Assembly (NCBI GenBank): GCA_035512575.1
Contig: DATKDT010000073.1
Location: 7,144 to 71,143 of the forward strand
DNA from: JALYRV01 sp035512575
GTDB taxonomy: Bacteria; Acidobacteriota; Vicinamibacteria; Vicinamibacterales; SCN-69-37
Reading direction: 5' to 3'
Length of the DNA stretch: 64,000 bases
In this document: piece by piece, positions 29,748 through 37,832 of the stretch
Numbering within the stretch: the stretch's first letter is position 1
Layout of the letters: each line of letters begins with the position of its first letter
The notes under the pieces: model-generated
Told to the model about the DNA's origin: nothing
Database searches by the model: none
What the model saw: the letters and a program-made list of their open reading frames with translations, nothing else
Position numbers and translations under genes: made by a program

Positions 29748-30640
29748 TCAAGTCGATGACCGGGTTCGCGTCGCTGACGCGCGAGGACGCGGCGGCGACC
29801 GTCAGCGTCACCATCAAGTCGGTGAACCACCGCTTTCTGGATCTGCAGCTGCGGCTGCCGTCGATGCTGCAGCACCTGGAAGGCGCGCTGCGCGCGCGCG
29901 TGCAGGCCGTCGTCGCGCGCGGGCGCGTCGAAGTGGCCGTTTCGATGCAGCTGCGGCACACCGCCTCGTACGCGGTGGACGTGAACGAATCGGTCGTGGC
30001 GGCCCTGTATTCCGCGACGGCGCCGATGCGCGAGGCGGGCATCGTGACCGGGCAGCTGACGCTCGGTGATTTGCTCAGGATTCCTCAGGCGATCGCGGTG
30101 CGCGAGGAAGCGGCCGGGTCGGCAACCGCGGAAGGCGGCACCGTGGCCGACGCGCTCGTGGTGGCCACCGTATCGGAGGCCCTCGAGGCGCTGGACGTCA
30201 TGCGGACAACGGAGGGCGATCTGCTGCGCGTCGATCTCGATCAGCGGTGCGCGGGCCTTGCCGCGATCGTCGAGCGCATCGTCGAGGAGTCGAAGACGGC
30301 GCAGGGCACGCTGCAGGCCCGGCTGCAGGAGCGTGTGTCGGGGTTGAACATCGACCCGGCTGGCGATCCGGCGGCGCTGGCGGCAGAGATCGTCCGCTTC
30401 GTCGCGCGCTCCGACATCGAAGAGGAGATCGTCCGCTTCCGCAGCCATGTCAGTCACTGGAAGGCGCTGGCCGAGTCGGCCGAGCCGTGCGGCCGCAAGC
30501 TGGACTTCCTGATTCAGGAAATGAACCGCGAGATCAACACCATGGGTTCGAAGGCCGAGGGGCCGTCGGTGCCGGCGCATGTGGTGACGGCGAAGGCGGA
30601 GCTCGAGCGGCTCCGCGAGCAGGTGCAGAATGTCGAGTAG
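29744..30640 (+). CDS. yicC: YicC-family endoribonuclease
   Basis: The 298-residue protein begins MIKSMTGFASLTRED and ends with the family's C-terminal block: EEEIVRFRSHV, CGRKLDFLIQEMNREINTMG and AELERLREQVQNVE. YicC proteins are RNA-degrading or RNA-modulating factors; the Escherichia coli member promotes decay of the small RNA RyhB. The GTG start lies in a GTGA overlap. The yicC-gmk pair is conserved in many bacteria. Confidence 0.94.
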   Translation: MIKSMTGFASLTREDAAATVSVTIKSVNHRFLDLQLRLPSMLQHLEGALRARVQAVVARGRVEVAVSMQLRHTASYAVDVNESVVAALYSATAPMREAGIVTGQLTLGDLLRIPQAIAVREEAAGSATAEGGTVADALVVATVSEALEALDVMRTTEGDLLRVDLDQRCAGLAAIVERIVEESKTAQGTLQARLQERVSGLNIDPAGDPAALAAEIVRFVARSDIEEEIVRFRSHVSHWKALAESAEPCGRKLDFLIQEMNREINTMGSKAEGPSVPAHVVTAKAELERLREQVQNVE

Positions 30641-30655
30641 CGCGGCGGATTGTAA

Positions 30656-31312
30656 ATGGTAAATCGACCCGCAAGCGCGGATGACTGGGCTTGCCGCCAG
30701 GGCCGGGGCATTCTGTTCGTCGTCTCGGCCCCCTCGGGCACGGGAAAGACAACGCTGGTGGAGCGGCTGGTGCGGGCCGTGCCGGGACTGCAGATGTCGC
30801 GGTCGTACACGTCGCGGGCGACGCGGCCGGGCGAGGCGGACGGCGTCGACTATAATTTCATCAGCCGTCAGGACTTCGAGTCGCGCATCGCGCTCGAGCA
30901 GTTCCTGGAATGGGCCGACGTGTTCGGCAACCTCTACGGCACCGGCCTGTCGGACACCGAGCAGCAGCTCGCCAGCGGCTGCGATCTGGTGCTCACCATC
31001 GACGTTCAGGGGGCCAGACAGGTGCGCGCGAAGCCGATTCCCACCGTGGGGGTCTTCGTGCTGCCGCCGTCGTTCGACGCACTGGAACAGCGGCTGCGCG
31101 GACGCAGCAAGGACAGTGAAGAGGCCATCCAGCGCCGGCTCGCGACGGCGCGCGACGAGGTGTCGGCGTTCAGCGAATACGACTACGTCGTCGTCAACGA
31201 CGACATCGACGGATGCGTGGAGCGCATGAAGGCGATCGTCATCGCGGAGCGGACGCGGCTCGAACCCGCGCGCGGGATCGCGGACGGCGTCATAGAGACG
31301 TTCAAGAGGTAG
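30656..31312 (+). CDS. gmk: Guanylate kinase
   Basis: The 218-residue enzyme has P-loop SAPSGTGKTTL, GMP-binding SRSYTSRATRPGE and DYNFIS, and VLTIDVQGARQVR. It phosphorylates GMP to GDP. The first 17 residues before ILFVVSAPSG are longer than usual; no alternative in-frame start is better. It precedes rpoZ by 4 bp, a standard pairing. Confidence 0.95.
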   Translation: MVNRPASADDWACRQGRGILFVVSAPSGTGKTTLVERLVRAVPGLQMSRSYTSRATRPGEADGVDYNFISRQDFESRIALEQFLEWADVFGNLYGTGLSDTEQQLASGCDLVLTIDVQGARQVRAKPIPTVGVFVLPPSFDALEQRLRGRSKDSEEAIQRRLATARDEVSAFSEYDYVVVNDDIDGCVERMKAIVIAERTRLEPARGIADGVIETFKR

Positions 31313-31316
31313 CAAC

Positions 31317-31499
31317 ATGTCAGATCAGAATCGTTTCGAGTTCGTGACCGTCGCCAGCGCGCGGGCCAGGCAGCTGCTCGAGGGCTGCACGCCGCGCGTG
31401 GAAGGATCGGCCAAGCCGGCGCGCCGCGCCGTGCAGGAAGTGACGGCCGGCGCGGTCAAGGCCGTCGAACCGGAGACGAAAGGCAGCGCGGGCCGTTAG
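31317..31499 (+). CDS. rpoZ: RNA polymerase omega subunit
   Basis: The 60-residue protein has the omega core FEFVTVASARARQLLEG, followed by a short Lys/Ala tail. Omega helps assemble the beta-prime subunit and often binds ppGpp. It is shorter than the roughly 90-residue Escherichia coli form, as is common in this phylum. Position between gmk and coaBC supports the call. Confidence 0.88.
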   Translation: MSDQNRFEFVTVASARARQLLEGCTPRVEGSAKPARRAVQEVTAGAVKAVEPETKGSAGR

Positions 31500-31518
31500 G
31501 CCTGCGGACGAATCCACA

Positions 31519-32775
31519 ATGGCGCTGATTGGGCTCGGCGTCGGCGGCGGTATCGGCGCCTACAAGGCGCTCGAGGTCGCCCGCGGTCTGCAGAAGAACG
31601 GCCACGACGTGGTCGCGCTGCTGACGCGCAACGCCCGCCGGTTCATCACGCCGCTCACGTTCGAAGCCATCACGCACCGCCCGGTGCTGATGAATCAGTT
31701 CGCCCCGGGCGTCAACACCGACATCGAGCACATCGCGGTCGCCAACGACATTGCGCTGCTCGTCGTGGCGCCGGCGACGGCCAACATCCTCGCCAAATTC
31801 GCGCATGGCATCGCCGACGACTACCTCTCGACGCTGTTCCTGGCCACACCGGCGCCCGTGCTGCTGGCGCCGGCGATGAACACGCGGATGCTCGAGCATC
31901 CCGCCGTGCAGGAGAACGCGCGCATTCTCGCCGCGCGCGGCGTGCGGTTCGTCGATCCCGGCGCGGGATATCTGGCGTGCGGCTGGATCGGCAAGGGCCG
32001 GCTCGCCGAGCCTGCGGAGATCGTGGCCGCCGCCGAGGAGATGCTTGCCGCGAGACGCGACCCGGTTAGATTTCCCCGGTTCGACATGGCAGAAACGAAC
32101 CGGGGAAATCTAACCGGGTCGCGTCTCGTCGTCACGGCGGGGCCGACGTTCGAGGACATAGACGCCGTGCGGTTTATCGGCAATCGATCGAGCGGCCGGA
32201 TGGGCTACGCGCTGGCGGCAGAGGCGTCGCGGCGCGGCGCGATGGTGTCGCTGATTTCGGGGCCGACGCATCTGCCGGCGCCGGAAGGCGTGAGCGTGGA
32301 GTCGGTGCGGAGCGCCGCCGAGATGCACGCGGCGGTGACGCGCGCGGCGGCCGGCGCCGACGCCGTCATCATGGCCGCTGCCGTCGCCGACTACGCGCCC
32401 GACGGAGGCGCGATCGGCACCAAGAAGGCGAAAGCCGAGGAGGCGTGGTCGCTGCGGCTGACGCGGACGCGCGACATTCTGGCGGAACTGGGCGCCGCGC
32501 GCAACGGCGGCCGGCCGGTGCTCGTGGGCTTCGCCGCCCAGACGGGCGACCCGGTGCCGGCGGCCGTGAAGAAGCTGGCGTCGAAGCATGCCGACCTGAT
32601 CGTGGCCAACGACGTCTCGAAGCCGGGCTCTGGGTTCGACGTCGACACGAACGAAATCACCCTGGTCGACGCGCACGGCGCCGAGCCGCTGCCGCTCATG
32701 TCGAAAGACGATGCCGCGGGCGCGATTCTGGATCGCGTGGCGCGCCTGCTCGCTGCTAAGATCGTCGCGCAGTGA
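31519..32775 (+). CDS. coaBC: Phosphopantothenoylcysteine decarboxylase / phosphopantothenate-cysteine ligase
   Basis: The 418-residue fusion makes 4'-phosphopantetheine for CoA. The CoaC half has GVGGGIGAYKALEVARG, catalytic His in TDIEHIAVAN, PAMNTRM, and Cys in LACGWIGKGRLAEP. The CoaB half starts at LVVTAGPTFEDIDAVRFI and keeps NRSSGRMGYALA and AAVADYAPD. Between them, about 26 residues (RRDPVRFPRF to NRGNLTGSRL) are encoded by a perfect inverted repeat that looks inserted in frame. Both active sites are intact, so the enzyme is probably functional. Confidence 0.95.
   Translation: MALIGLGVGGGIGAYKALEVARGLQKNGHDVVALLTRNARRFITPLTFEAITHRPVLMNQFAPGVNTDIEHIAVANDIALLVVAPATANILAKFAHGIADDYLSTLFLATPAPVLLAPAMNTRMLEHPAVQENARILAARGVRFVDPGAGYLACGWIGKGRLAEPAEIVAAAEEMLAARRDPVRFPRFDMAETNRGNLTGSRLVVTAGPTFEDIDAVRFIGNRSSGRMGYALAAEASRRGAMVSLISGPTHLPAPEGVSVESVRSAAEMHAAVTRAAAGADAVIMAAAVADYAPDGGAIGTKKAKAEEAWSLRLTRTRDILAELGAARNGGRPVLVGFAAQTGDPVPAAVKKLASKHADLIVANDVSKPGSGFDVDTNEITLVDAHGAEPLPLMSKDDAAGAILDRVARLLAAKIVAQ
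32051..32128. repeat. Perfect 33-bp inverted repeat inside coaBC
   Basis: Arms 32051-32083 and 32096-32128 are exact reverse complements around a 12-nt loop (32084-32095). The total of 78 bp is 26 codons, so reading frame is preserved. It sits exactly in the linker between the decarboxylase and ligase domains. The arm begins CGAGACGCGACCCGG and ends CCCCGGTTCG. This is the form of an in-frame palindromic element. Confidence 0.95.
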
Positions 32776-33533
32776 CCAACCCGGATCTCTCCGAGCATCT
32801 GCGCTGGGCCGAAACGCTCGGCGTGACCGGCTTCTCGCGCGACCCCAAGTGGCGAACGCGCGCCGCAGAGGCAGGCGCGGCCTCGTCCGGGCCCGCGCGC
32901 AGCGTGACAGCCGATCCACCGGCTACCGGCAACCGGTTACCCTCCTCCGCGCTGCGCGCTTCAGAGGGCAGGCCGGCAACCGATCTGGCCTCCATCCGTT
33001 CCGATCTCGGCGACTGCACGCGGTGCAAGCTGTATGCGCTCGGGCGGAAGCAGATCGTGTTCGGCGAGGGCAATCCCGACGCCGATCTGATGTTCATCGG
33101 CGAGGCGCCGGGCGCCGACGAGGACGCGCAGGGCGTGCCGTTCATCGGCCGCGCCGGCCAGCTGTTGACCAGGATTATCGAGGCCATCGGCCTCACGCGT
33201 GAACAGGTCTACATCGCCAACGTCATCAAGTGCCGGCCGCCCGGCAACCGCAATCCCGAGCCGGATGAGATCGCCGAGTGCGAGCCGTTCCTGCTGCGGC
33301 AGATCGAGAGCGTGCGGCCGAAGGTGATCGTGGCGCTCGGGACGTTCGCCGCGCACACGCTGCTGCGCACCGACGCGCCCATCTCGAGGCTGCGCGGCAC
33401 GTTCCACGAATATCACGGCGCGAAACTGCTGCCGACGTTCCATCCTGCCTATCTGCTGCGCAGTCCCGAACGCAAGCGCGACGTCTGGGACGACATGAAG
33501 AAAGTGCGCGCAGTGCTGGCCGGCGAGGCCTAA
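32772..33533 (+). CDS. Uracil-DNA glycosylase, type 4 (iron-sulfur)
   Basis: The 253-residue protein starts at GTG in a GTGA overlap. Residues about 85-245 form the glycosylase: iron-sulfur Cys in LGDCTRCKLY, CRPPGNRNPEP and AECEPFL, the catalytic GEAPGADEDAQG, and the C-terminal FHPAYLLR. It removes uracil from DNA, starting base-excision repair. The first 80 residues are a low-complexity linker with a heptamer repeat in frame (PPATGNRLPSS). It lies between coaBC and priA. Confidence 0.92.
   Translation: MTNPDLSEHLRWAETLGVTGFSRDPKWRTRAAEAGAASSGPARSVTADPPATGNRLPSSALRASEGRPATDLASIRSDLGDCTRCKLYALGRKQIVFGEGNPDADLMFIGEAPGADEDAQGVPFIGRAGQLLTRIIEAIGLTREQVYIANVIKCRPPGNRNPEPDEIAECEPFLLRQIESVRPKVIVALGTFAAHTLLRTDAPISRLRGTFHEYHGAKLLPTFHPAYLLRSPERKRDVWDDMKKVRAVLAGEA
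32916..32943 (+). repeat. Heptamer array inside the uracil-DNA glycosylase gene
   Basis: Four contiguous 7-bp units read CCACCGG, CTACCGG, CAACCGG, TTACCCT. They match the array before rnpB (3463-3497) in sense and sequence. They lie in the N-terminal linker, outside the catalytic domain. Confidence 0.75.
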
Positions 33534-35954
33534 GTGTCCGCGCGTCATGTGTCTGTGGCGGTGCCGGTGCCCGGCCTGCCGCCGCTGACCTATCGCGTCC
33601 CCGCGCATCTTCCACTCCCCGAACCAGGAACCCGCGTGCTGGTGCCCGTGGGAACTCGAACCGTTACGGGCTGGGTCGTCCCTCCTGAACCGAACGGGGA
33701 ACAGGGAACGGGGAACCTCAAGGAACTTCTCGAGGTTCTCGACCCCGAACCGCTGCTGCCGCGCGAAATCGTCGACCTGGCGCTGTGGACGGCTGATTAC
33801 TACCTTGCGGGTCCTGGCGAAGCGCTGGCCGCCGCGATGCCGCCGCAAAGCGCCGTCTTCTCACGGCGCGTCGTCAGCCTGACGGAGGTGGGCCGCGCCA
33901 ACGAACTGCAGGTCGGCCTGCGCAGGCGCGCGCTCGATCTGCTCCGCGAGCACGACACGCTGGCGGTCGATTCGCTGATCAGGAGGCTCGAGGACCGGAC
34001 GGCAAAAGGGGCGGTGGATGGGCTGCTGCGCGACGGCCTTGTCGCGATCTCGCAGCCGCTCGAAGGACGCCGCGAGGCGTTTCGCAGCGTGGCGCGCGTG
34101 CGCCTCACCGCGCTGGGCGACGATCCCGCCGTCACGCGCCCGAAGCGCCAGGGCGAGCTGCTCGCGCTGCTGCGGGGCACGCCCGACGGCCTGACCTCGC
34201 GCGAGCTCGACGCGAGAGGCATCGGCTGGGACGTCGCCAAACGCCTCGCCGCCTCGGGCCTGGCCGCGATCGATCAGGTGCGGATCGATCGGAATCCATT
34301 TAATGGGGACAGACCCCATTTTTCAGTTTCGGCAACACCGCGCGCGCTCACTGACGAACAGGTTGCCGCCGTCGAGACCCTGACGGCACTTCTCGCCGCC
34401 CGGGCCTTTGCCGTCGGCCTCCTGCACGGCGTCACCGGATCAGGCAAGACGGAGGTCTACCTCCGCCTCGCCGCGCGCGCGATGGAACAACAGCGCCGCG
34501 TGCTGATTCTCGTCCCCGAAATCGCGCTCACGCCGGCCGCCGCCGCGATCTTCCGCGCCGCGTTCGGCGATCGCGTCGCCATCCAGCACAGCGCCCTCTC
34601 GGACGGCGAGCGCCACGATCAGTGGCATCGCATCCGCCGCGGCGACGTCGACGTCGTCGTCGGCACCCGCTCCGCCGTGTTCGCGCCGCTGCCCAATGTG
34701 GGCCTAATTGTCGTGGACGAGGAGCACGACGGCTCCTTCAAGCAGGACGAGTCCCCCCGCTATCACGGCCGCGACGTCGCGATCGTGCGGGCCCGCAATG
34801 CCGGCGCGCTGATCGTGCTTGGCTCCGCCACGCCCGCGCTCGAAACCTTCGAAAATGCCCGCCAGGGCCGGTATCGGCTGGTGACGATGGCGCGGAGGGT
34901 GATGGATCGGCCGCTGGCGGCGGTGCAGGTCGTGGACATGCAGGGGGAGTTCGCGGAGCGCGGCGCCGACATCGTCCTGAGCAGGCCGCTCGAGGAGGCG
35001 CTGAAGGCGCATCTTGCGCGCGGCGAGCAGGCGGTCGTGCTGCTGAACCGCCGCGGCTTCGCGACGCTGATGTTCTGCCGGCAGTGCGGCCACTCGCTCG
35101 AGTGTCCGAACTGCAGCCTGTCGCTGACCATTCACAAGGCCACGCGGCGGGCGCGCTGCCACTACTGCAACCACGCGGTGCCGCTGCCCAACAAGTGTGT
35201 CAAGTGCGGCGGCGAATTCATGGAGCAGAGCGGCTTCGGCACCGAGCGGGTCGAGGCCGAGATTCGGGCGCTGCTGCCCGATGCGCGTGTCACGCGCGTC
35301 GATCGCGACACGGTCCGCCGGCGGGGCGCCATCAGCGGCGTCCTCGAGGCGATGGCGGCGCGCAAAATCGACGTGCTCGTGGGCACGCAGATGATCGCGA
35401 AAGGGCACGACTTTCCTGAGGTGACGCTGGTGGGCGTCGTGTCGGCCGACGTCGGCCTCGGCATGCCCGACTTCAGGGCGGGGGAGCGCACGTTTCAGCT
35501 CTTGACACAGGTCTCGGGCCGGGCGGGCCGCGGCGACAAGCCGGGTCTGGCCATCGTGCAGACGCTGGTGCCGAAGCACTACGGCATCCAGCACGCGACA
35601 CGTCAGGACTATCTTGGGTTTTTCGAGGACGAGATGACCTTCCGGCGCTCGATGCGGTATCCGCCCGCGGCGTCACTGATCAATGTCGTCGTGCGTGGGC
35701 CGTCGGCGGGCGAGGCAATGGATCTCGCGGCCGACCTCGCGAAGCGCGTCCGTCAGGCGCCGTCGCCCGACATCCGCGTCCTCGGCCCCGCGCCCGCGCC
35801 GCTCGCGCGCATCAAGGGCGAGCACCGCGCGCAGTTCTTCATCAAGGGCACGGCGCGCGGCCGCATGCGCGACGCGCTGCGCGCGGCCGTCGAGGATCGC
35901 GCCGACGCGCGCCGGCGCATCAGCATCGACGTCGATCCACTGTCGGTGCTCTAG
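33534..35954 (+). CDS. priA: Primosomal replication-restart helicase PriA
   Basis: The 806-residue protein begins with GTG directly after the udg stop. Its N-terminal DNA-binding domain is VAVPVPGLPPLTYRVP. The helicase has Walker A GVTGSGKTEVY, VDEEHDGSFKQDE and GSATPALE. The zinc module has paired cysteines in CRQCGHSLECPNCS, CHYCNH and CVKC. Motifs V and VI are in GTQMIAKGHDFP and QVSGRAGRG. It reloads the replisome at stalled forks. Two repeat insertions lie in non-catalytic linkers: heptamers near residue 55 and a palindrome near residue 260 (NPFNGDRPHFS). Confidence 0.96.
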   Translation: MSARHVSVAVPVPGLPPLTYRVPAHLPLPEPGTRVLVPVGTRTVTGWVVPPEPNGEQGTGNLKELLEVLDPEPLLPREIVDLALWTADYYLAGPGEALAAAMPPQSAVFSRRVVSLTEVGRANELQVGLRRRALDLLREHDTLAVDSLIRRLEDRTAKGAVDGLLRDGLVAISQPLEGRREAFRSVARVRLTALGDDPAVTRPKRQGELLALLRGTPDGLTSRELDARGIGWDVAKRLAASGLAAIDQVRIDRNPFNGDRPHFSVSATPRALTDEQVAAVETLTALLAARAFAVGLLHGVTGSGKTEVYLRLAARAMEQQRRVLILVPEIALTPAAAAIFRAAFGDRVAIQHSALSDGERHDQWHRIRRGDVDVVVGTRSAVFAPLPNVGLIVVDEEHDGSFKQDESPRYHGRDVAIVRARNAGALIVLGSATPALETFENARQGRYRLVTMARRVMDRPLAAVQVVDMQGEFAERGADIVLSRPLEEALKAHLARGEQAVVLLNRRGFATLMFCRQCGHSLECPNCSLSLTIHKATRRARCHYCNHAVPLPNKCVKCGGEFMEQSGFGTERVEAEIRALLPDARVTRVDRDTVRRRGAISGVLEAMAARKIDVLVGTQMIAKGHDFPEVTLVGVVSADVGLGMPDFRAGERTFQLLTQVSGRAGRGDKPGLAIVQTLVPKHYGIQHATRQDYLGFFEDEMTFRRSMRYPPAASLINVVVRGPSAGEAMDLAADLAKRVRQAPSPDIRVLGPAPAPLARIKGEHRAQFFIKGTARGRMRDALRAAVEDRADARRRISIDVDPLSVL
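33684..33718 (+). repeat. Heptamer array inside priA
   Basis: Units CCTGAAC, CGAACGG, GGAACAG, GGAACGG, GGAACCT follow each other with 7-bp period and encode NGEQGTGN. The shared GAAC core links it to the array after sppA. Confidence 0.6.
34302..34326. repeat. REP-like palindrome inside priA
   Basis: The palindrome AATGGGG-ACAGA-CCCCATT (34302-34320) is followed by TTTCAG. The 13 bases CCCCATTTTTCAG (34314-34326) recur exactly at 52291-52303 next to the same GGGG/CCCC core. It lies in frame in a linker between the N-terminal region and the helicase. Confidence 0.8.
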
Positions 35955-36092
35955 CAGGCGTTACGTTGGCAAATTCTGCAACCCGCGTCACTCGGTCCGC
36001 CTGCAGGATCTGCGTCCCCTTCCACGTAGTCTCTGATTGCGCGGCGAATCCGCGAGTTAGCGTCCGGCACGCTGTTCGCAGAGTCCCCGCTT

Positions 36093-37086
36093 GTGGAGAC
36101 TCCCGCGGGCCACAGCCGTGACCGGCCGCAGACTCTGCTCGCCGCCGTGCGGGCCAGCCTGCGCGCGAAGCACTATTCGCCTCGCACAGAAGAGGCCTAC
36201 GTTGGCTGGATTCGCCGGTTCATCCGGTTCCACGGGAGGCGCCATCCGCGCGAGATGGGCGAGACGGAGGTTGTGACGTTTCTCTCATCCCTGGCCGTCG
36301 ATGGTCATGTTGCGGCGTCGACGCAGAATCAGGCCCTGAGTGCGCTCATCTTTCTGTACGGCGACGTGTTGAACGTCGAGCTGGACTGGCTCCAGGGGCT
36401 TGTGCGAGCGAAGCGCCCCGAGCGCATCCCGGTTGTGCTGACGCGGGACGAAGTCGCCCGGCTTCTGTCCGAGCTGAATGGCACGGGGTGGTTGATGGCG
36501 TCGCTCATGTACGGCGCCGGCCTGCGGCTGCTCGAATGCGCGGAGTTGCGTATCAAGGATCTCGACCTGACGGCACGTGAGATTCGTGTCCGCGACGGAA
36601 AGGGCCGCAAAGACCGTGTCACAGTCATTCCGGCCAGGCTTGTCGAGCCTCTAGCAGCGAAGCTGGCCGTCACTCGTGTGCTGCACGGCCGTGATATCGC
36701 CGCAGGCGCCGGCTGGGTGTCCCTGCCAGACGCGCTTGGGCGGAAGTTCCCTCGCGCGGGCCGTGAGATCGCGTGGCAGTGGTTGTTTCCCGCGACTCGG
36801 ACGTACGTCGACAGGGAAACGGGTCAGCACCGCCGTCATCACCTTACACGAGTCGGTGCTCCAGCGGGCCGTTAAGGCAGCCGTTGAGCGCGCCGGTCTG
36901 ACGAAGCGGGCAAGCTGCCATACGTTGCGGCACTCTTTCGCCACGCACCTGCTCGAGGCTGGCTACGATATCCGGACGATTCAGGAACTGCTTGGGCATC
37001 GCGACGTGAGCACGACGATGATCTATACCCACGTGTTGAACAAGGGCGGGCGAGGCGTGAGGAGCCCTCTTGACGAGCTGAGATAG
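36093..37086 (+). pseudogene. intI: Integron integrase IntI, broken by one frameshift
   Basis: Two frames together give one complete tyrosine recombinase. Frame 1 (GTG 36093 to about 36845) has the core-binding domain (EEAYVGWIRRFIRFHGRRHP), catalytic Arg in GAGLRLLECAEL, and the IntI-specific patch GWVSLPDALGRKFPRAGREI. The other frame continues with HESVLQRAVKAAVERAGLTK, catalytic HTLRHSFATHLLEAGYDI, LLGHRDVSTTMIYTH and GGRGVRSPLDEL. An extra base near 36846 (CTTACACGAG where CTTCACGAG would keep frame) causes the shift. All five catalytic positions survive, so decay is recent, or the base is an assembly error. The IntI patch excludes XerC/D. Confidence 0.88.
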
Positions 37087-37274
37087 CGCGCGCAACATAT
37101 CCGACTACGCCGACCGGCCTAATCGACCGCTGCGTCTGTCGCCATATCGCCGCAAACCGCGGATTTGTCAGGGTTTGATTGACACCGGCCACGTGACGGA
37201 GCGCCTGTTTAGGCTGCGAGAGCGACCCGGATTGGCAAGTTACTATACGTTATGGAGTCCCAAATGAGGGTCCA
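37087..37274 (+). other. Presumptive attI/leader region of the integron
   Basis: These 188 bp between intI and the first cassette gene hold no gene. Candidate recombination cores are GTTTAGGC near 37207-37214 and GTTATGG at 37249-37255. A TATACG at 37244-37249 could be a -10 for the first cassette. None can be chosen by eye. Confidence 0.35.
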
Positions 37275-37736
37275 ATGGGAGTGTCTTTAGTGCTTGTGTT
37301 CGCTCTGCTCGAGACGCTTGCGCCATCGCAGGTGCAAGCGGCGGCGCAAATTCGGACGCTTCGTGACCGATCGAACGCGGCGATTGCTCGGCACGATGTG
37401 GAGGCTGTCCTGTCGTTCCTGGATGTTGAGTATCAGATCACCGCGGGAAGCGGGAGCCTCTCCAGCGGCCTCGCAGCAGAGCGTGAGATCTGGAAGGACA
37501 CCTTTGCGCGCGCAGCTGATGTGGTGTATGTGCGTACCGCGGAATCGATCGAAGTGAGTTCGCCCGCCGTGAGCGCGGCCGAAATCGGTCGCTGGGTAGG
37601 CTCTTGGACGACGCCAGACGGAGTTCGTCGCACCGGTGGGCGCTACGCGGCACACTGGCGCTATGTGAACAGCGCGTGGAAGATTCGCTCCGAGCTCTTC
37701 GTGACGCTGTGGTGCGAAGGTCCCGGCTGCTCGTGA
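37275..37736 (+). CDS. Cassette protein 1: exported SnoaL/DUF4440-like protein
   Basis: The 153-residue protein has a signal peptide (residues 1-23, ending SQVQAA). The mature part resembles SnoaL/NTF2-like domains: LRDRSNAAIARHDVEAVLSF near the start, and GRYAAHWRYVNSAWKIRSEL near the end, where DUF4440 proteins have G-x-W-x(n)-WKI. Such domains are small cone-shaped barrels with varied enzymatic or binding roles. The stop lies 9 bp before an attC, as expected in a cassette. Confidence 0.75.
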   Translation: MGVSLVLVFALLETLAPSQVQAAAQIRTLRDRSNAAIARHDVEAVLSFLDVEYQITAGSGSLSSGLAAEREIWKDTFARAADVVYVRTAESIEVSSPAVSAAEIGRWVGSWTTPDGVRRTGGRYAAHWRYVNSAWKIRSELFVTLWCEGPGCS

Positions 37737-37745
37737 CGTTGGGCT

Positions 37746-37821
37746 CCCTAACATCGGCTTGCAGCCGACGGCGGCGCACGCAAGCATTGATGCCGCCGCG
37801 GCTGAAGCCGGCGCGTTAGGC
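37746..37821 (+). other. attC recombination site 1
   Basis: The R'' box CCCTAAC (37746-37752) and R' box GTTAGGC (37815-37821) flank two GC-rich arms. 37755-37775 pairs with about 37792-37810 except for extrahelical bases, the property used by IntI to recognise the folded bottom strand. The 76-bp length is typical. The next gene starts 12 bp later. Confidence 0.82.
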
Positions 37822-37832
37822 GGTGCATTTTT

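Noticed and set aside
36093..37086. XerC/XerD or phage integrase
   Set aside because: The extra segment GWVSLPDALGRKFPRAG between the catalytic boxes and the terminal GGRGVRSPLD are specific to integron integrases, and attC sites follow.
37087..37274. A definite attI site
   Set aside because: Two weak core-like sequences exist but neither can be chosen without an alignment of related integrons; only a tentative region is reported.
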